Part shown: in pieces, positions 17,643-26,522 of the stretch
Position numbering within the stretch: position 1 is the first letter of the stretch
Layout of the letters: each line of letters opens with the position of its first letter
Origin: Candidatus Kapaibacterium sp.
GTDB taxonomy: Bacteria; Bacteroidota; Ignavibacteria; Kapaibacteriales; WFXC01
Assembly (NCBI GenBank): GCA_015490805.1
Contig: WFXC01000015.1
Location: 1-34,701 of the forward strand
Reading direction: 5' to 3'
Length of the DNA: 34,701 nt
Made by a program: the position numbers and the translations under genes
Notes under the pieces: model-generated
Told to the model about the DNA's origin: nothing
Databases searched by the model: none
What the model saw: the letters and a program-made list of their open reading frames with translations, nothing else

Positions 17643-18067
17643 TGCAGCTCTCCAGTTTTGTGGAACACCGTTGCCTCATTTTTTCATTGTTCCAGAGCAC
17701 TAAGTTATGAAAATTTTTCATTTCAACAAGCAAGGCAATGCTGGTACTGAAAAAGCAATAAAGCAGTTCTGGTACCGAAGATAGTCAATCTCTGGGCTCT
17801 GTCTCGATGGATTACGCTGGAAGCCTGTGAAAATCGGCGGGTTGCGGTGTCAGGAAAGAGGAAGAGGCTGACGCCATCGCCATCACTGCCATTGTCGTCG
17901 CCATCGGTTGTAGTGTTAGGGAGGGCGAAGAGGCTGGCAGGTACGACGGGCTTTGGAGCGATCAAAGGAGCCTGGAGCAGGTGGTGCCGATGCCCGTTGC
18001 GTCCTCCCTGTTTTGCGGTTTTTTCGTAGTTTTGTAGCTTCGCAAAAGAGAAGGACAAGCGCTGGAT
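17643..18067. other. Intergenic between DUF4234 gene and nuoF
   Basis: A 425-nt divergent gap. It contains the palindrome ATGAAAATTTTTCAT (17707-17721), a short direct repeat CTGGTAC(T/C)GA at 17741 and 17769, and a 66-nt-spaced repeat at 17847/17913. Minus-strand frames across 17860-17930 read as Asp/Gly-rich low complexity and are not called as a gene. Promoters for both flanking genes should be here. Confidence 0.5.
17847..17938. repeat. Direct repeat with 66-nt spacing
   Basis: A 26-nt segment starting GTGTCAGG at 17847 recurs at 17913 as GTGTTAGG. About 20 of 26 positions are identical and both end in GAAGAGGCTG(A/G)C. The spacing matches three other repeat loci in the window although the sequences are unrelated. 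Confidence 0.6.
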
Positions 18068-18073
18068 TTGAGG

Positions 18074-19383
<1,310 letters not shown>

Positions 19384-19405
<22 letters not shown>

Positions 19406-19481
19406 TGGGGGAACCAGTTTGTGCTTATTGAGGAGTTGCGGTGGGCGATCGTTTGAGTTTGTGTATCAGTGATGGGGGAAC
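19384..19481 (+). repeat. 31-bp exact direct repeat duplicating the nuoF 3' end, 67-nt spacing
   Basis: Positions 19384-19414 and 19451-19481 are identical over 31 bases, starting GTTTGAGTTTG and ending GATGGGGGAAC. The first copy encodes the last residues (FEFVYQ) and stop of nuoF. The second copy lies downstream, and its GGGGGA serves as ribosome-binding site for the small membrane protein at 19486. Between them, GTG 19421 opens an 11-codon frame ending at TGA 19456, probably without function. Confidence 0.95.
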
Positions 19482-19485
19482 GGTA

Positions 19486-19668
19486 ATGGTGCATTTTGTC
19501 GATCTGTTTGTTCGAAGCATTGTCATCACCATTTTTGCTTTTTTCTTTTCTATTACGCTGGTGGTTATCGGGGATGAATTCGGAGTTCTCCCTGCTGTGC
19601 TCTTTTTCGCCGCCGTTGCTGCTGCTGTTTACTGGCTTTTTGTGCAAACAGTGGTGAAGCGCTACTGA
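19486..19668 (+). CDS. Small two-helix membrane protein, unknown function
   Basis: A 60-residue protein made almost entirely of two hydrophobic segments (about 8-28 and 33-54) with a short acidic turn (GDEFG) and a basic end (VVKRY). ATG 19486 is chosen because GGGGGA (19474-19479) lies 6 nt before it; this site belongs to the duplicated nuoF tail. The next gene starts 3 nt after its stop. I do not recognise the family. Confidence 0.65.
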   Translation: MVHFVDLFVRSIVITIFAFFFSITLVVIGDEFGVLPAVLFFAAVAAAVYWLFVQTVVKRY

Positions 19669-19670
19669 TC

Positions 19671-20123
19671 GTGCGCTCGTATCGCGACAAGGTGCGCCGC
19701 CTGTCGGATCATCGCCTGCTCAATGCCCTGCGTTATCAGCATATCCACTCTTTCCCCCCAGAATATGTGGAAGCGTGTCGAGAGGAGTTGTTGCGGCGAG
19801 GATATACGATGGAAGAAATTGCCCGGGAGCTGGAGCGGTTCCACCATCCTGATCGAGATGTGCCGCTGACCCGGCTGGAATATCGACGCCGGCGCCAGCA
19901 TCTCATTCGATGGCGCTGGATTTGGCTGGGAACCCTGGCGTTCCTGATCGCCGTATTGCTCCGCGCACAACAGACGGTTGCTCCGTACGCGCCCCTGCTG
20001 GCATTGATTGCATTGGTAGTGCTTGTGCTCCTGCTACGAGTACAGTTTCAGTTAAACGCGCTGGAAAAGGCAGTGGCATCCAGCGATAGCTGGAGCAGAG
20101 ATGGGGAGCAGGGGTCTCCGTGA
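19671..20123 (+). CDS. Membrane protein of unknown function with a soluble helical N-terminus
   Basis: A 150-residue protein. The N-terminal 80 residues are charged and helical (LLNALRYQHIHSFPPEYVEACREELLRRGY), followed by two membrane segments (about 85-101 and 107-123) and a polar tail. It begins with GTG 3 nt after the previous stop, so translation is probably coupled. The pattern of a small regulatory-looking helix bundle before two membrane helices is not one I can name. Confidence 0.65.
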   Translation: MRSYRDKVRRLSDHRLLNALRYQHIHSFPPEYVEACREELLRRGYTMEEIARELERFHHPDRDVPLTRLEYRRRRQHLIRWRWIWLGTLAFLIAVLLRAQQTVAPYAPLLALIALVVLVLLLRVQFQLNALEKAVASSDSWSRDGEQGSP

Positions 20124-20153
20124 CAGGCTTAGCGCTTGCGGAGTGTAAGAAAC

Positions 20154-20195
20154 GTTTGCGAACTGCAAACTCTGCTGAAGCAAATGCTCAGCAGA
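20154..20195 (+). promoter_or_regulatory. Two adjacent perfect hairpins upstream of ldcA
   Basis: GTTTGC (20154-20159) pairs with GCAAAC (20165-20170) over a 5-nt loop. Directly after, TCTGCTGA (20171-20178) pairs with TCAGCAGA (20188-20195) over a 9-nt loop. Neither is followed by a T-run, so a leader structure or operator is more likely than a terminator. They lie 84 nt before the ldcA ATG. Confidence 0.4.
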
Positions 20196-20278
20196 TTTGG
20201 GCAAATTCGCAGATTAAGTTGTTCCATAGCTGCATCGTTCGTCGCGCTCCAGAAAACGAAAATCTGAAAGGCAATGGA

Positions 20279-21199
20279 ATGGAGCAGGTTTACTGGTATC
20301 GACCGCTGCCACCTCGTGGCACGATTGCGCTGGTAGCTCCCGCGTCGCCACCGCGGTCGGCAGATGATGTTGATAAAGCAGTGCGATATCTGGAGCAACT
20401 GGGATATCGGGTGGAGGTTGGACCCAGTTGTTTCGAAGCATCTCGGGTATTTTCTGTGCAGCAGGATCGCGAGCGTGCTCAGGAACTGCAATCTTTTTTC
20501 GAGAACCCCGGCATTGATGCCATTTTCTCGCTGCGAGGTGGCTACGGAGGTATGCGCCTGCTCCACCTGCTTGATTATCGACGCATTGCTGCAACGCGGA
20601 AACTATTCGTTGGTTTTTCAGACCTGACAGCTTTGCAAATTGCCTTGTTTCAGTCGGCGCAGTTGGTTACCGTTTCGGCACCCTTTCCGTACCAATTGGC
20701 AGCGATCGAAGGAACGGCAGAAGAGCAGTTTTTCTGGGATCTTGTGACCGGTAAGCCGCCCGCAGCGATGGAGTTTCTTGAAAGCCATAGGCGAGGTTCA
20801 ATCAGTGCTCAGGGATTTCTGCTGTGTGGAAACTTAACGCTGTTTGCCGCGTTGTGCGGCACCGCTTTTCTTCCGCAGAATGTTCCGGTCGTGGGATGCT
20901 TTGAAGATGTCAACGAAGCTCCCTATCGGATTGATCGCCTGTTCCGTCAACTGTGGCTTGCCCGGATGCCGCTTTCAGGATTGCTTCTGGGACGTTTTCA
21001 GTGGAGAGATGCTGAGCAAGTAGCAATGCAAAAAGTACTATCTCAGGTGATTACGTTTTTTGATCTCCCCACGCTCTATGGGATCAACTACGGGCACCAC
21101 CTACCGTCTCGCCCTTTGCCATTTGGTGTACCGGTGACGCTGAATCCAGAAGGTCGTCGGTTAGAACTGCGCCACGATCGAATTATAGTGTCGGCGTAA
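20279..21199 (+). CDS. ldcA: Muramoyltetrapeptide (LD-)carboxypeptidase, peptidase family S66
   Basis: S66 LD-carboxypeptidases remove the terminal D-Ala from murein tetrapeptides in cell-wall recycling. The 306-residue protein shows the N-terminal GTIALVAPASPP, the catalytic S114 in GFSDLTALQ, the Glu motif FEDVNEAPYRIDRL (E209/E213) and H273 in GINYGHHLPSRPLPFG. ATG 20279 follows GAAAGG by about 7 nt and matches the family N-terminus. A longer in-frame extension from about 20120 crosses the hairpins and is not family-like. The protein is probably cytoplasmic as no signal peptide is present. Confidence 0.93.
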   Translation: MEQVYWYRPLPPRGTIALVAPASPPRSADDVDKAVRYLEQLGYRVEVGPSCFEASRVFSVQQDRERAQELQSFFENPGIDAIFSLRGGYGGMRLLHLLDYRRIAATRKLFVGFSDLTALQIALFQSAQLVTVSAPFPYQLAAIEGTAEEQFFWDLVTGKPPAAMEFLESHRRGSISAQGFLLCGNLTLFAALCGTAFLPQNVPVVGCFEDVNEAPYRIDRLFRQLWLARMPLSGLLLGRFQWRDAEQVAMQKVLSQVITFFDLPTLYGINYGHHLPSRPLPFGVPVTLNPEGRRLELRHDRIIVSA

Positions 21200-21393
21200 T
21201 CAGGAGATCGTCTTCCCAATCGTATTGCACGATGCCAGGTCCGTCAATATCGGGGAGTGTTACCTATTGGCTATTGACACTGTGGAGGAAATGTCTTTTG
21301 CAGCCTGCGACACGTACTCCTTCGCAACGGTTTCTATCAAGTGAGCGGATGTCCCCAGCAGAGAGGTTTTCGGCGGCGATTCTGATTTAGTTG

Positions 21394-21464
21394 CTGAAAA
21401 TTTTATCAGTATTAAGAGCTATTCCACAATGGATACTGAATAAATTTTCAGTATCAGAAGAGCT
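21394..21464. repeat. 42-nt imperfect direct repeat with a 9-bp hairpin
   Basis: The unit CTGAA..A.TTT.TCAGTAT...AAGAGCT occurs at 21394-21420 and 21436-21464. The second copy forms GATACTGAA (21432-21440) paired with TTCAGTATC (21447-21455), loop 6 nt. It is AT-rich relative to its surroundings. Confidence 0.55.
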
Positions 21465-21541
21465 CATCCGGGATATTCTGACAATGGGAGCAGCGGTGGT
21501 TTTGTAAACGAGGAATAATTACAATAAAGTCACCCAAAATC

Positions 21542-21564
21542 TGCGATTTTTAGCAAAAATCGCA
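21542..21564. repeat. Perfect 10-bp palindrome upstream of mraZ
   Basis: TGCGATTTTT (21542-21551) pairs with AAAAATCGCA (21555-21564) around AGC. It lies 182 nt before the mraZ start and 91 nt before the MraZ boxes. It lacks a following T-run on either strand, so it is more likely a protein site or RNA hairpin than a terminator. Confidence 0.6.
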
Positions 21565-21654
21565 AAAAATGGGAGCGATCTGAAGGAGAAAAGCGCCATT
21601 TAGCAGGAAAATTTGCAGAAAAATTGCGGGTTTTGTTGTTTTGCGCTCGTGTTG

Positions 21655-21670
21655 GTGGGAGAAAGTGGGA
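21655..21670 (+). promoter_or_regulatory. MraZ operator boxes
   Basis: GTGGGA (21655-21660) and GTGGGA (21665-21670) lie in direct repeat with a 4-nt GAAA spacer, the arrangement bound by MraZ upstream of its own operon in other bacteria. Further 10-nt-phased G-rich segments follow but do not match well. They lie 76-91 nt before the mraZ start, which supports autoregulation of mraZ-rsmH. Confidence 0.75.
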
Positions 21671-21745
21671 GAAAATGTAGGGTGACGGGGTGTAGGTGGA
21701 GAGGTCAGGGGCAGATGAAGCAGGAAGGGCAACAAAAGATCGGTG

Positions 21746-22204
21746 ATGTTTAAGGGACAGGAAACATATTCCGTTGACGACAAGGGGCGGGTTAGCGTTC
21801 CGGCGAAGGTGCGGCGGCAATTGTCGCCTGAGGCAGATGATACCTTTGTCCTGACCCGCGGCGTTGACCGCTGTATTGTTGCCTATCCACTGGATGTGTG
21901 GAAACGGTATGAACAGCGGCTGGCAGAATTGAATCCTTTTAATGCGGAAGATCGCCTGTTCCTGCGCTCTCTGTTACGATGGAGCGAGGATGTGCAATTG
22001 GATCGGCAGAATCGGATTATGTTGCCCAGACGGCTGATGGAGTTTGCAGGCATTACGGATCGGGTGACTATTGTGGGAATGATAGATCATCTGGAACTGT
22101 GGAATCCAGAAGAGCTGGAGCAGCAGGTTGCGGAGCAGGAAAAGGCTTTTGCACAAATTGCAGAGAAAGTGATGGGCGAGCATATAGATCGAGATTTGTT
22201 GTAG
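21746..22204 (+). CDS. mraZ: Transcriptional regulator MraZ
   Basis: MraZ is a SpoVT/AbrB-like DNA-binding protein that forms rings and regulates the division/cell-wall cluster and itself. The 152-residue protein has two AbrB-like halves: DDKGRVSVPAKVRRQL near the start and LDRQNRIMLPRRLMEFAG in the middle. ATG 21746 gives the usual MFxG N-terminus; the GTG one codon earlier is less likely. No strong Shine-Dalgarno is seen (GGAAGG is 17 nt away). rsmH follows after 36 nt. Confidence 0.95.
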   Translation: MFKGQETYSVDDKGRVSVPAKVRRQLSPEADDTFVLTRGVDRCIVAYPLDVWKRYEQRLAELNPFNAEDRLFLRSLLRWSEDVQLDRQNRIMLPRRLMEFAGITDRVTIVGMIDHLELWNPEELEQQVAEQEKAFAQIAEKVMGEHIDRDLL

Positions 22205-22240
22205 AGGCAGTAGCGAGACGGCGGATAGACAGACGGGAGT

Positions 22241-23242
22241 ATGAGCAGGCAGCGGGGCGAGCGTTCTTTGAAAAAACAAGCAGGAGCTGGCACACAGGAT
22301 GTCGGGGGGGCATTCCATCAGCCAGTACTCCTGCAGGAGGCGGTTGCGCTGCTGGTGACCGATCCCACCGGGATCTATGTTGACGGAACGATCGGCGGGG
22401 GCGGTCATACCGCAGCGATTTTACAGCGGTTGCAACCCGGCGGCAAAGTGTACGGGTTTGATCTGGATGAAGATGCCATTGCGCAGTGTCAGCGCCGCTT
22501 TGCCCGGGAAATTGCTGCTGGACGCCTCATCCTGATTCACGCCTCCTACCGTAAGGCATGCAGCATACAAGAGGAACGGAAAGCCCCGTTTCTCGCAGGT
22601 CTTCTGCTGGATCTCGGGGTCTCTTCCTACCAACTGGATGTTGGAAGGAAGGGATGGAGCTACCGTGTGGACGCCCGCCTGGATATGCGCTTCGGTCCAC
22701 ACGGCCAGCCGGCAGAAGACCTCCTCGCCTCCTGCTCCGAGCAGGAATTGATCCGCATTTTTCGGACCTACGGCGAAGAGCCGTTAGCGGCGAAGATCGC
22801 ACGAGCGATTGTGCAGCGCCGACAGCAAGCGCCTATTCGCACGACATTTGATCTGCGGGATGCCGTTGCCACGGTTGTGTCCAAAGCGCGGTTGCGGAAA
22901 ACATTGTCGCGCATTTTTCAGGCTCTCCGCATTGCCGTCAACGAAGAGTTGCAGGTGCTGGAGGAAACGCTGCGCTGCATTATTCCGCAGTTGCAGCCGG
23001 GGGGACGGATCGTTGTTATTTCCTATCACTCGCTGGAAGATCGAATTGTCAAGACGGTTTTTCGTGAGTATGCCCGAACCCGCCGTCCCACGAAGAATAA
23101 TCCTTATGCAACGTGGGAACCCATCCAGCCGCAACTGCGGATTCTTACGAAGCGCCCAATTGTCCCATCGCCGGAAGAGGTTGCCCGGAATCCCCGTGCC
23201 CGCAGCGCAAAGTTGCGAGCGGCAGAAAAGTTGCCTGGCTAA
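22241..23242 (+). CDS. rsmH: 16S rRNA (cytosine(1402)-N4)-methyltransferase
   Basis: RsmH (MraW) methylates N4 of C1402 in 16S rRNA using SAM. The 333-residue protein has the SAM motif DGTIGGGGHTAAIL, the LLLDLGVSSYQLD segment, the MRFG segment and the late SYHSLEDRIVK motif, with a basic C-terminus. GGGAG precedes ATG 22241. The gene is followed not by ftsL/ftsI but by a 392-nt gap and an mlaE-like gene, so the division cluster stops here. Confidence 0.96.
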   Translation: MSRQRGERSLKKQAGAGTQDVGGAFHQPVLLQEAVALLVTDPTGIYVDGTIGGGGHTAAILQRLQPGGKVYGFDLDEDAIAQCQRRFAREIAAGRLILIHASYRKACSIQEERKAPFLAGLLLDLGVSSYQLDVGRKGWSYRVDARLDMRFGPHGQPAEDLLASCSEQELIRIFRTYGEEPLAAKIARAIVQRRQQAPIRTTFDLRDAVATVVSKARLRKTLSRIFQALRIAVNEELQVLEETLRCIIPQLQPGGRIVVISYHSLEDRIVKTVFREYARTRRPTKNNPYATWEPIQPQLRILTKRPIVPSPEEVARNPRARSAKLRAAEKLPG

Positions 23243-23322
23243 ACAATATCCACAGATTGAGAGCTCACTTTCGTGTTTGCTTTGCCTGTTTCCGAGATCC
23301 GGTTTGTAGCTGTTCGGTGCCA

Positions 23323-23343
23323 ATTTCCACAGTGTGTGGAAAT
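23323..23343. repeat. Perfect 9-bp palindrome ATTTCCACA-GTG-TGTGGAAAT
   Basis: The 21-nt palindrome is followed 1 nt later by TGTGGAAAA (23345-23353), which fits a relaxed DnaA box on the minus strand. ATATCCACA occurs at 23246-23254. The surroundings are not AT-rich, so an operator or RNA hairpin is as likely as an origin-type site. Confidence 0.45.
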
Positions 23344-23370
23344 GTGGAAAATCCGGTCAGGAGCTGTGCC

Positions 23371-23450
23371 GGAGCGCCAACTTTCGCCGGCACGTACTGG
23401 GAGCGCCGACTTTAGTCGGCAAAGAGGATGCACACGGAAGCGTGCACTCC
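23371..23450. repeat. Second REP/BIME-like locus
   Basis: It has the same design as 1843-2032. GGGAGC precedes GCCGAC-TTTA-GTCGGC (23405-23420), and an inverted partner, GCACAC-GGAA-GCGTGC (23430-23445, one A-C mismatch), is followed by ACTCC. A decayed copy (GGAGCGCC, stem imperfect) lies at 23371-23392. Confidence 0.8.
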
Positions 23451-23634
23451 TAGGAGATACGCGCCTGAGAGCAAGCGTTTCCAGTAGATACTAAAAAGAT
23501 GAAGTGCGGAAATCTCGCTTTGTTTCTGGGGCAAGAGTAATTAAATCTCGCTGAAAGAGTTGCGGGTTCGTCGCAACAACCCCTGTAAGAAAGCGTCAAT
23601 GAAAGCCGATTGTGGTAGGTAAACGGAGCACAAA

Positions 23635-24414
23635 GTGCGGCGGTTTCTGGCAACGATTGGATTTGCTGTGCTGGGTTTTCTTCGGGAGCTGGGGGCAATG
23701 GTACAGATGATTTTTGCGACCTTTCGCTTCCTGCCTTCGCTCTGGGCAGATCGTCGGATGGTGCTCAAGCAAATGCTCATCATTGGCAACAATTCATTGC
23801 CGCTGGTGCTCCTGATCGGCGGATTTACTGGGGCAATTGCCGCATTGCAGGCAACGAATTTATTCGCCAAATTTCACCTGATGGGATTGGCACGTCCTTA
23901 CATCGGAGGCTCCATTGCAACGGTTGTGTTTACCGAGCTGGCGCCGGTGTTGACGGCGCTGGTTATTGCCGGGCGCGTCGGTGGCGCGATGGCAGCAGAA
24001 ATTGGGACGATGGCAGTGTCCGAACAGTTGGATGCACTGGAAATGATGGCGATCGATAAGTATCGATTTCTGGTGTTGCCCCGTGTTTTTGCGGCATTCA
24101 CAATGATTCCCCTATTGACTGTTTTTTCCAACGTGGTTGCATTGTTGGGAGCGGTGACACTGATCATACTGAAGTTCCAATTTCCCGCGCCGGTTTTCTG
24201 GAGCTCTGTTCAGCGATTTTTCAGCGAGGCAGAGGTGATATTGGGGCTGGCAAAGGCAGCCGTTTTTGGATTGCTCACCGCTGTTGTTGCCTGTCGTATG
24301 GGGTTTACGACGGTCGGCGGTGCCGAAGGGGTGGGGCGGTCGACGGTTCGGGCTTTTACGATCATTGCTTCCGGCATCCTGATCTTTGATGCTCTGTTCG
24401 GATATGTGTTTTGA
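23635..24414 (+). CDS. MlaE-family ABC transporter permease
   Basis: MlaE permeases form the inner-membrane channel of ABC systems moving phospholipids or other lipids between the membranes. The 259-residue protein has five to six membrane segments and the family motifs TELAPVLTALVIAGRVGGAMAAEIGTM, the EQLDAL coupling motif and a C-terminal GAEGVGRSTVRAF. It starts with GTG 23635; GGAG lies about 8 nt upstream. The usual partner genes (MlaF ATPase, MlaD MCE protein) are not next to it. kdsD follows directly, which fits an outer-membrane biogenesis context. Confidence 0.92.
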   Translation: MRRFLATIGFAVLGFLRELGAMVQMIFATFRFLPSLWADRRMVLKQMLIIGNNSLPLVLLIGGFTGAIAALQATNLFAKFHLMGLARPYIGGSIATVVFTELAPVLTALVIAGRVGGAMAAEIGTMAVSEQLDALEMMAIDKYRFLVLPRVFAAFTMIPLLTVFSNVVALLGAVTLIILKFQFPAPVFWSSVQRFFSEAEVILGLAKAAVFGLLTAVVACRMGFTTVGGAEGVGRSTVRAFTIIASGILIFDALFGYVF

Positions 24415-24428
24415 GGAAACAGGTGGGA

Positions 24429-25421
24429 ATGGAACAGCACAGTCCATTTTCAGATCAAACAGCGTTAGAGGAGGCGCACCGAATTTTGCGCGAAGAAATT
24501 GAGGCGTTACGCCAGTTGGAGCAGGTGATTGGTGAACCACTGGTGCGGGCGGCGCAAATGTTAGCACAGGCGCGGCAGGTCATTACCAGCGGTGTTGGGA
24601 AGTCTGGAATTGTTGCGCAAAAACTGGCAGCAACGTTGCGGAGTGTTGGCGTGGCGGCTCACTTCCTCCATCCGCTGGAGGCACTTCACGGAGATCTGGG
24701 CATTGTTCGACCCCAAGACATTGCACTGATGATTTCTAAGAGCGGCACCACAGCGGAGATATTGACGCTGGCACAAATCCTGCGGCATCGGAACATTCCG
24801 GTGATTAGCCTGGTTCATACCGCTGACACGCCGCTGAAACGGCTGTCGACCTTGACACTGGAATGCCTGGTTCGCCGGGAAGCGTGTCCCTTGCAGTTAG
24901 CGCCGACGACCAGTACAACGGTTGCCACGGTTGTGGGGGATATGCTGGCAGGATTGATCATTCGGTACAATGGGGTAACTGTCGAGGATTTTGCTGCCAA
25001 CCATCCGGCAGGGCAGTTGGGGCGGAACACGTTGTTGAAAGTAGCAGATGTGATGCATACCGGTGCAGAACTGCCACTATTGGCACCAACAGCTTCATTT
25101 CGGCAGGTGCTGGTGGAATTATCGGAAAAGCGTCTGGGCTGTGTTTGCATCGTTGATGATCACCAGCATTTGTTGGGGATCATTACCGATGGCGATGTGA
25201 AACGAATTTTGCAGAAAGTGTCATCGCTGGAAGCGGTAACAGCGGCTGAAGTAATGACACCCGATCCGGTAACGATCCATCCTGATGCATTGCTGGCAGA
25301 GGCAGTAAGAATTATGGAAGATCGACCATATCAGATCAACGTGCTCCCGGTAGTTGATGATCACCGACGGTGTATTGGCGTACTCCGGCTCCACGATGTA
25401 TTCCGGGCAGAACTGGGATGA
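24429..25421 (+). CDS. kdsD: Arabinose-5-phosphate isomerase (KpsF/GutQ family)
   Basis: This enzyme converts ribulose-5-phosphate to arabinose-5-phosphate for KDO, so the cell makes LPS. The 330-residue protein has an N-terminal SIS domain (TSGVGKSGIVAQKLAATL, LHPLEALHGDLG, SKSGTTAEI) and two C-terminal CBS domains (about 200-330). ATG 24429 lies 14 nt after the mlaE stop. A TTG at 24411 is in frame but would overlap that stop. The gene ends in a convergent gap before the methyltransferase. Confidence 0.93.
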   Translation: MEQHSPFSDQTALEEAHRILREEIEALRQLEQVIGEPLVRAAQMLAQARQVITSGVGKSGIVAQKLAATLRSVGVAAHFLHPLEALHGDLGIVRPQDIALMISKSGTTAEILTLAQILRHRNIPVISLVHTADTPLKRLSTLTLECLVRREACPLQLAPTTSTTVATVVGDMLAGLIIRYNGVTVEDFAANHPAGQLGRNTLLKVADVMHTGAELPLLAPTASFRQVLVELSEKRLGCVCIVDDHQHLLGIITDGDVKRILQKVSSLEAVTAAEVMTPDPVTIHPDALLAEAVRIMEDRPYQINVLPVVDDHRRCIGVLRLHDVFRAELG

Positions 25422-25515
25422 TAGGCGAAAGAAGATAAAAACTCGCTATCGCAGCTCTTTTACTCCAGGTTGCCGGGAAGGCATTTCCAGGGGAAACGAT
25501 CACACGTCCCAGAGG

Positions 25516-25605
25516 TTTCTCAACGAATGCGCACACGCTGGACCCTTGTAGCTATCAGAAGCTTGTGTCCATCCTTGCCCATTTCTCAACGAATGCCTAA
25601 CGCTG
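25516..25605. repeat. Direct repeat with 66-nt spacing in the kdsD-methyltransferase gap
   Basis: TTTCTCAACGAATGC occurs at 25516 and 25582, each followed within 3-5 nt by CGCTGGA. The remaining bases of the 66-nt period are diverged. The gap separates two convergent genes and holds no reading frame of interest. Confidence 0.75.
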
Positions 25606-25613
25606 GAACGATC

Positions 25614-26522
25614 TTAGAACAGTCGGGGCGAGCCGGCTGTTGCGTGCCATTGCTGGATTCGCCTTTGTGCTAAGGCGACGTACTCAGGACTGATGTCATA
25701 TCCAATGTAATACCGCCCTGTTCGCAGGCATGCAAGTGCTGTTTGTCCACTGCCCATAAAGGGATCCAGTACTACCTCGCCCTTGAAGGTATATAGCTGG
25801 ATGCAGCGGTAAGGAAGTTCTTCAGGAAAGGGGGCTGGATGCCCGACTTTTTTTGCTGATACAGCAGGGAATGTCCAGACGCTCCTGGTGAATTCCAGGA
25901 ACTCATCGCGGGAAATTGTTCGTTCTCGCTGGTATGGATTAGCACGACGGAAGGTCGCTTTGGAAAAGATGAGGATGTATTCGTGGATGTCCCGCAGCGT
26001 TGGATTTTTCGGTGATAACCAGCTTCCCCAGGCAGTGGAGGGACTGGCGCTACTTCCTTTGTTCCAGATCACTTCGCCACGCATAAGGAAGCCCAGCTCG
26101 AGAAGATCTTCAATGAGGTAAGCGTGGAGAGGAATATAAGGTTTTCTTCCTAAGTTGGCGACGTTGATGCAAATTCGTCCACCAGGAACCAGAACCCGAT
26201 AAACTTCCTGCCAGACGCGCCGGAGGAAAGCTCGATATTCGCTAAAGCTGAAGTTTTGATCGTATTCCTTTCCAACGTTGTAAGGAGGAGAAGTTACCAT
26301 TAAGTGTACACTGTTTTCCGGAAGCTCGTCCATTTGTTCACTGCTTTTGCAAAAAATGCTGTTGAGCACAGCCTCTGGAATTGGATTTTCCTGGTATTCT
26401 ACGGATGCTTCCGAAGGAAACTCTTCGTACAACCGACTCGCGTAAAACGTGCTGGAATCGTGATTGATTCGACCGGGAACTCCAAAAGCGCTGGTTTTGG
26501 TACCTTTCCGTTTCTTGCTCAT
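25614..26522 (-). CDS. DNA methyltransferase, beta class (N4-cytosine or N6-adenine)
   Basis: A SAM-dependent modification enzyme of 302 residues. The catalytic motif IV, TSPPYN (about residue 77-82), comes before the SAM-binding motif I, DPFMGSGQTALAC (about 257), which is the beta-class order. SPPY is more typical of N4-cytosine enzymes, but this is not decisive. HPAPFPEEL is the usual segment before motif I. Its ATG shares one base with the stop of the upstream endonuclease (TAATG), so the pair is a restriction-modification operon with translational coupling. The target sequence is unknown. Confidence 0.92.
   Translation of the reverse strand: MSKKRKGTKTSAFGVPGRINHDSSTFYASRLYEEFPSEASVEYQENPIPEAVLNSIFCKSSEQMDELPENSVHLMVTSPPYNVGKEYDQNFSFSEYRAFLRRVWQEVYRVLVPGGRICINVANLGRKPYIPLHAYLIEDLLELGFLMRGEVIWNKGSSASPSTAWGSWLSPKNPTLRDIHEYILIFSKATFRRANPYQRERTISRDEFLEFTRSVWTFPAVSAKKVGHPAPFPEELPYRCIQLYTFKGEVVLDPFMGSGQTALACLRTGRYYIGYDISPEYVALAQRRIQQWHATAGSPRLF

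Larger units (their letters stand above)
21200..21745. other. Long intergenic region upstream of mraZ
   Basis: 546 nt without a credible gene. It holds an imperfect 42-nt repeat (21394-21464) with a hairpin (21432-21455), a 10-bp palindrome (21542-21564) and two MraZ boxes (21655-21670). The first 190 nt show nothing recognisable. Confidence 0.6.
23243..23634. other. Intergenic, rsmH to mlaE
   Basis: 392 nt without a gene. It holds DnaA-box-like sequences and a palindrome (23246-23353), the second REP-like locus (23371-23450) and a 10-nt repeat AAATCTCGCT near 23512 and 23544. No promoter could be fixed for mlaE. Confidence 0.55.

Noticed and set aside
17723-18058. Minus-strand frame with an Asp/Gly-rich segment
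   Set aside because: Composition follows a low-complexity GCC-ATC stretch and the direct repeat; no domain, no ribosome site.
20120-20278. N-terminal extension of ldcA
   Set aside because: It crosses two perfect hairpins and does not match the S66 N-terminus.
21542-21564. Rho-independent terminator
   Set aside because: The stem is followed by an A-run on the plus strand and by no T-run on the minus strand.
23246-23353. Replication origin
   Set aside because: Boxes are imperfect, there is no AT-rich unwinding element, and no dnaA, dnaN or gidA is near.
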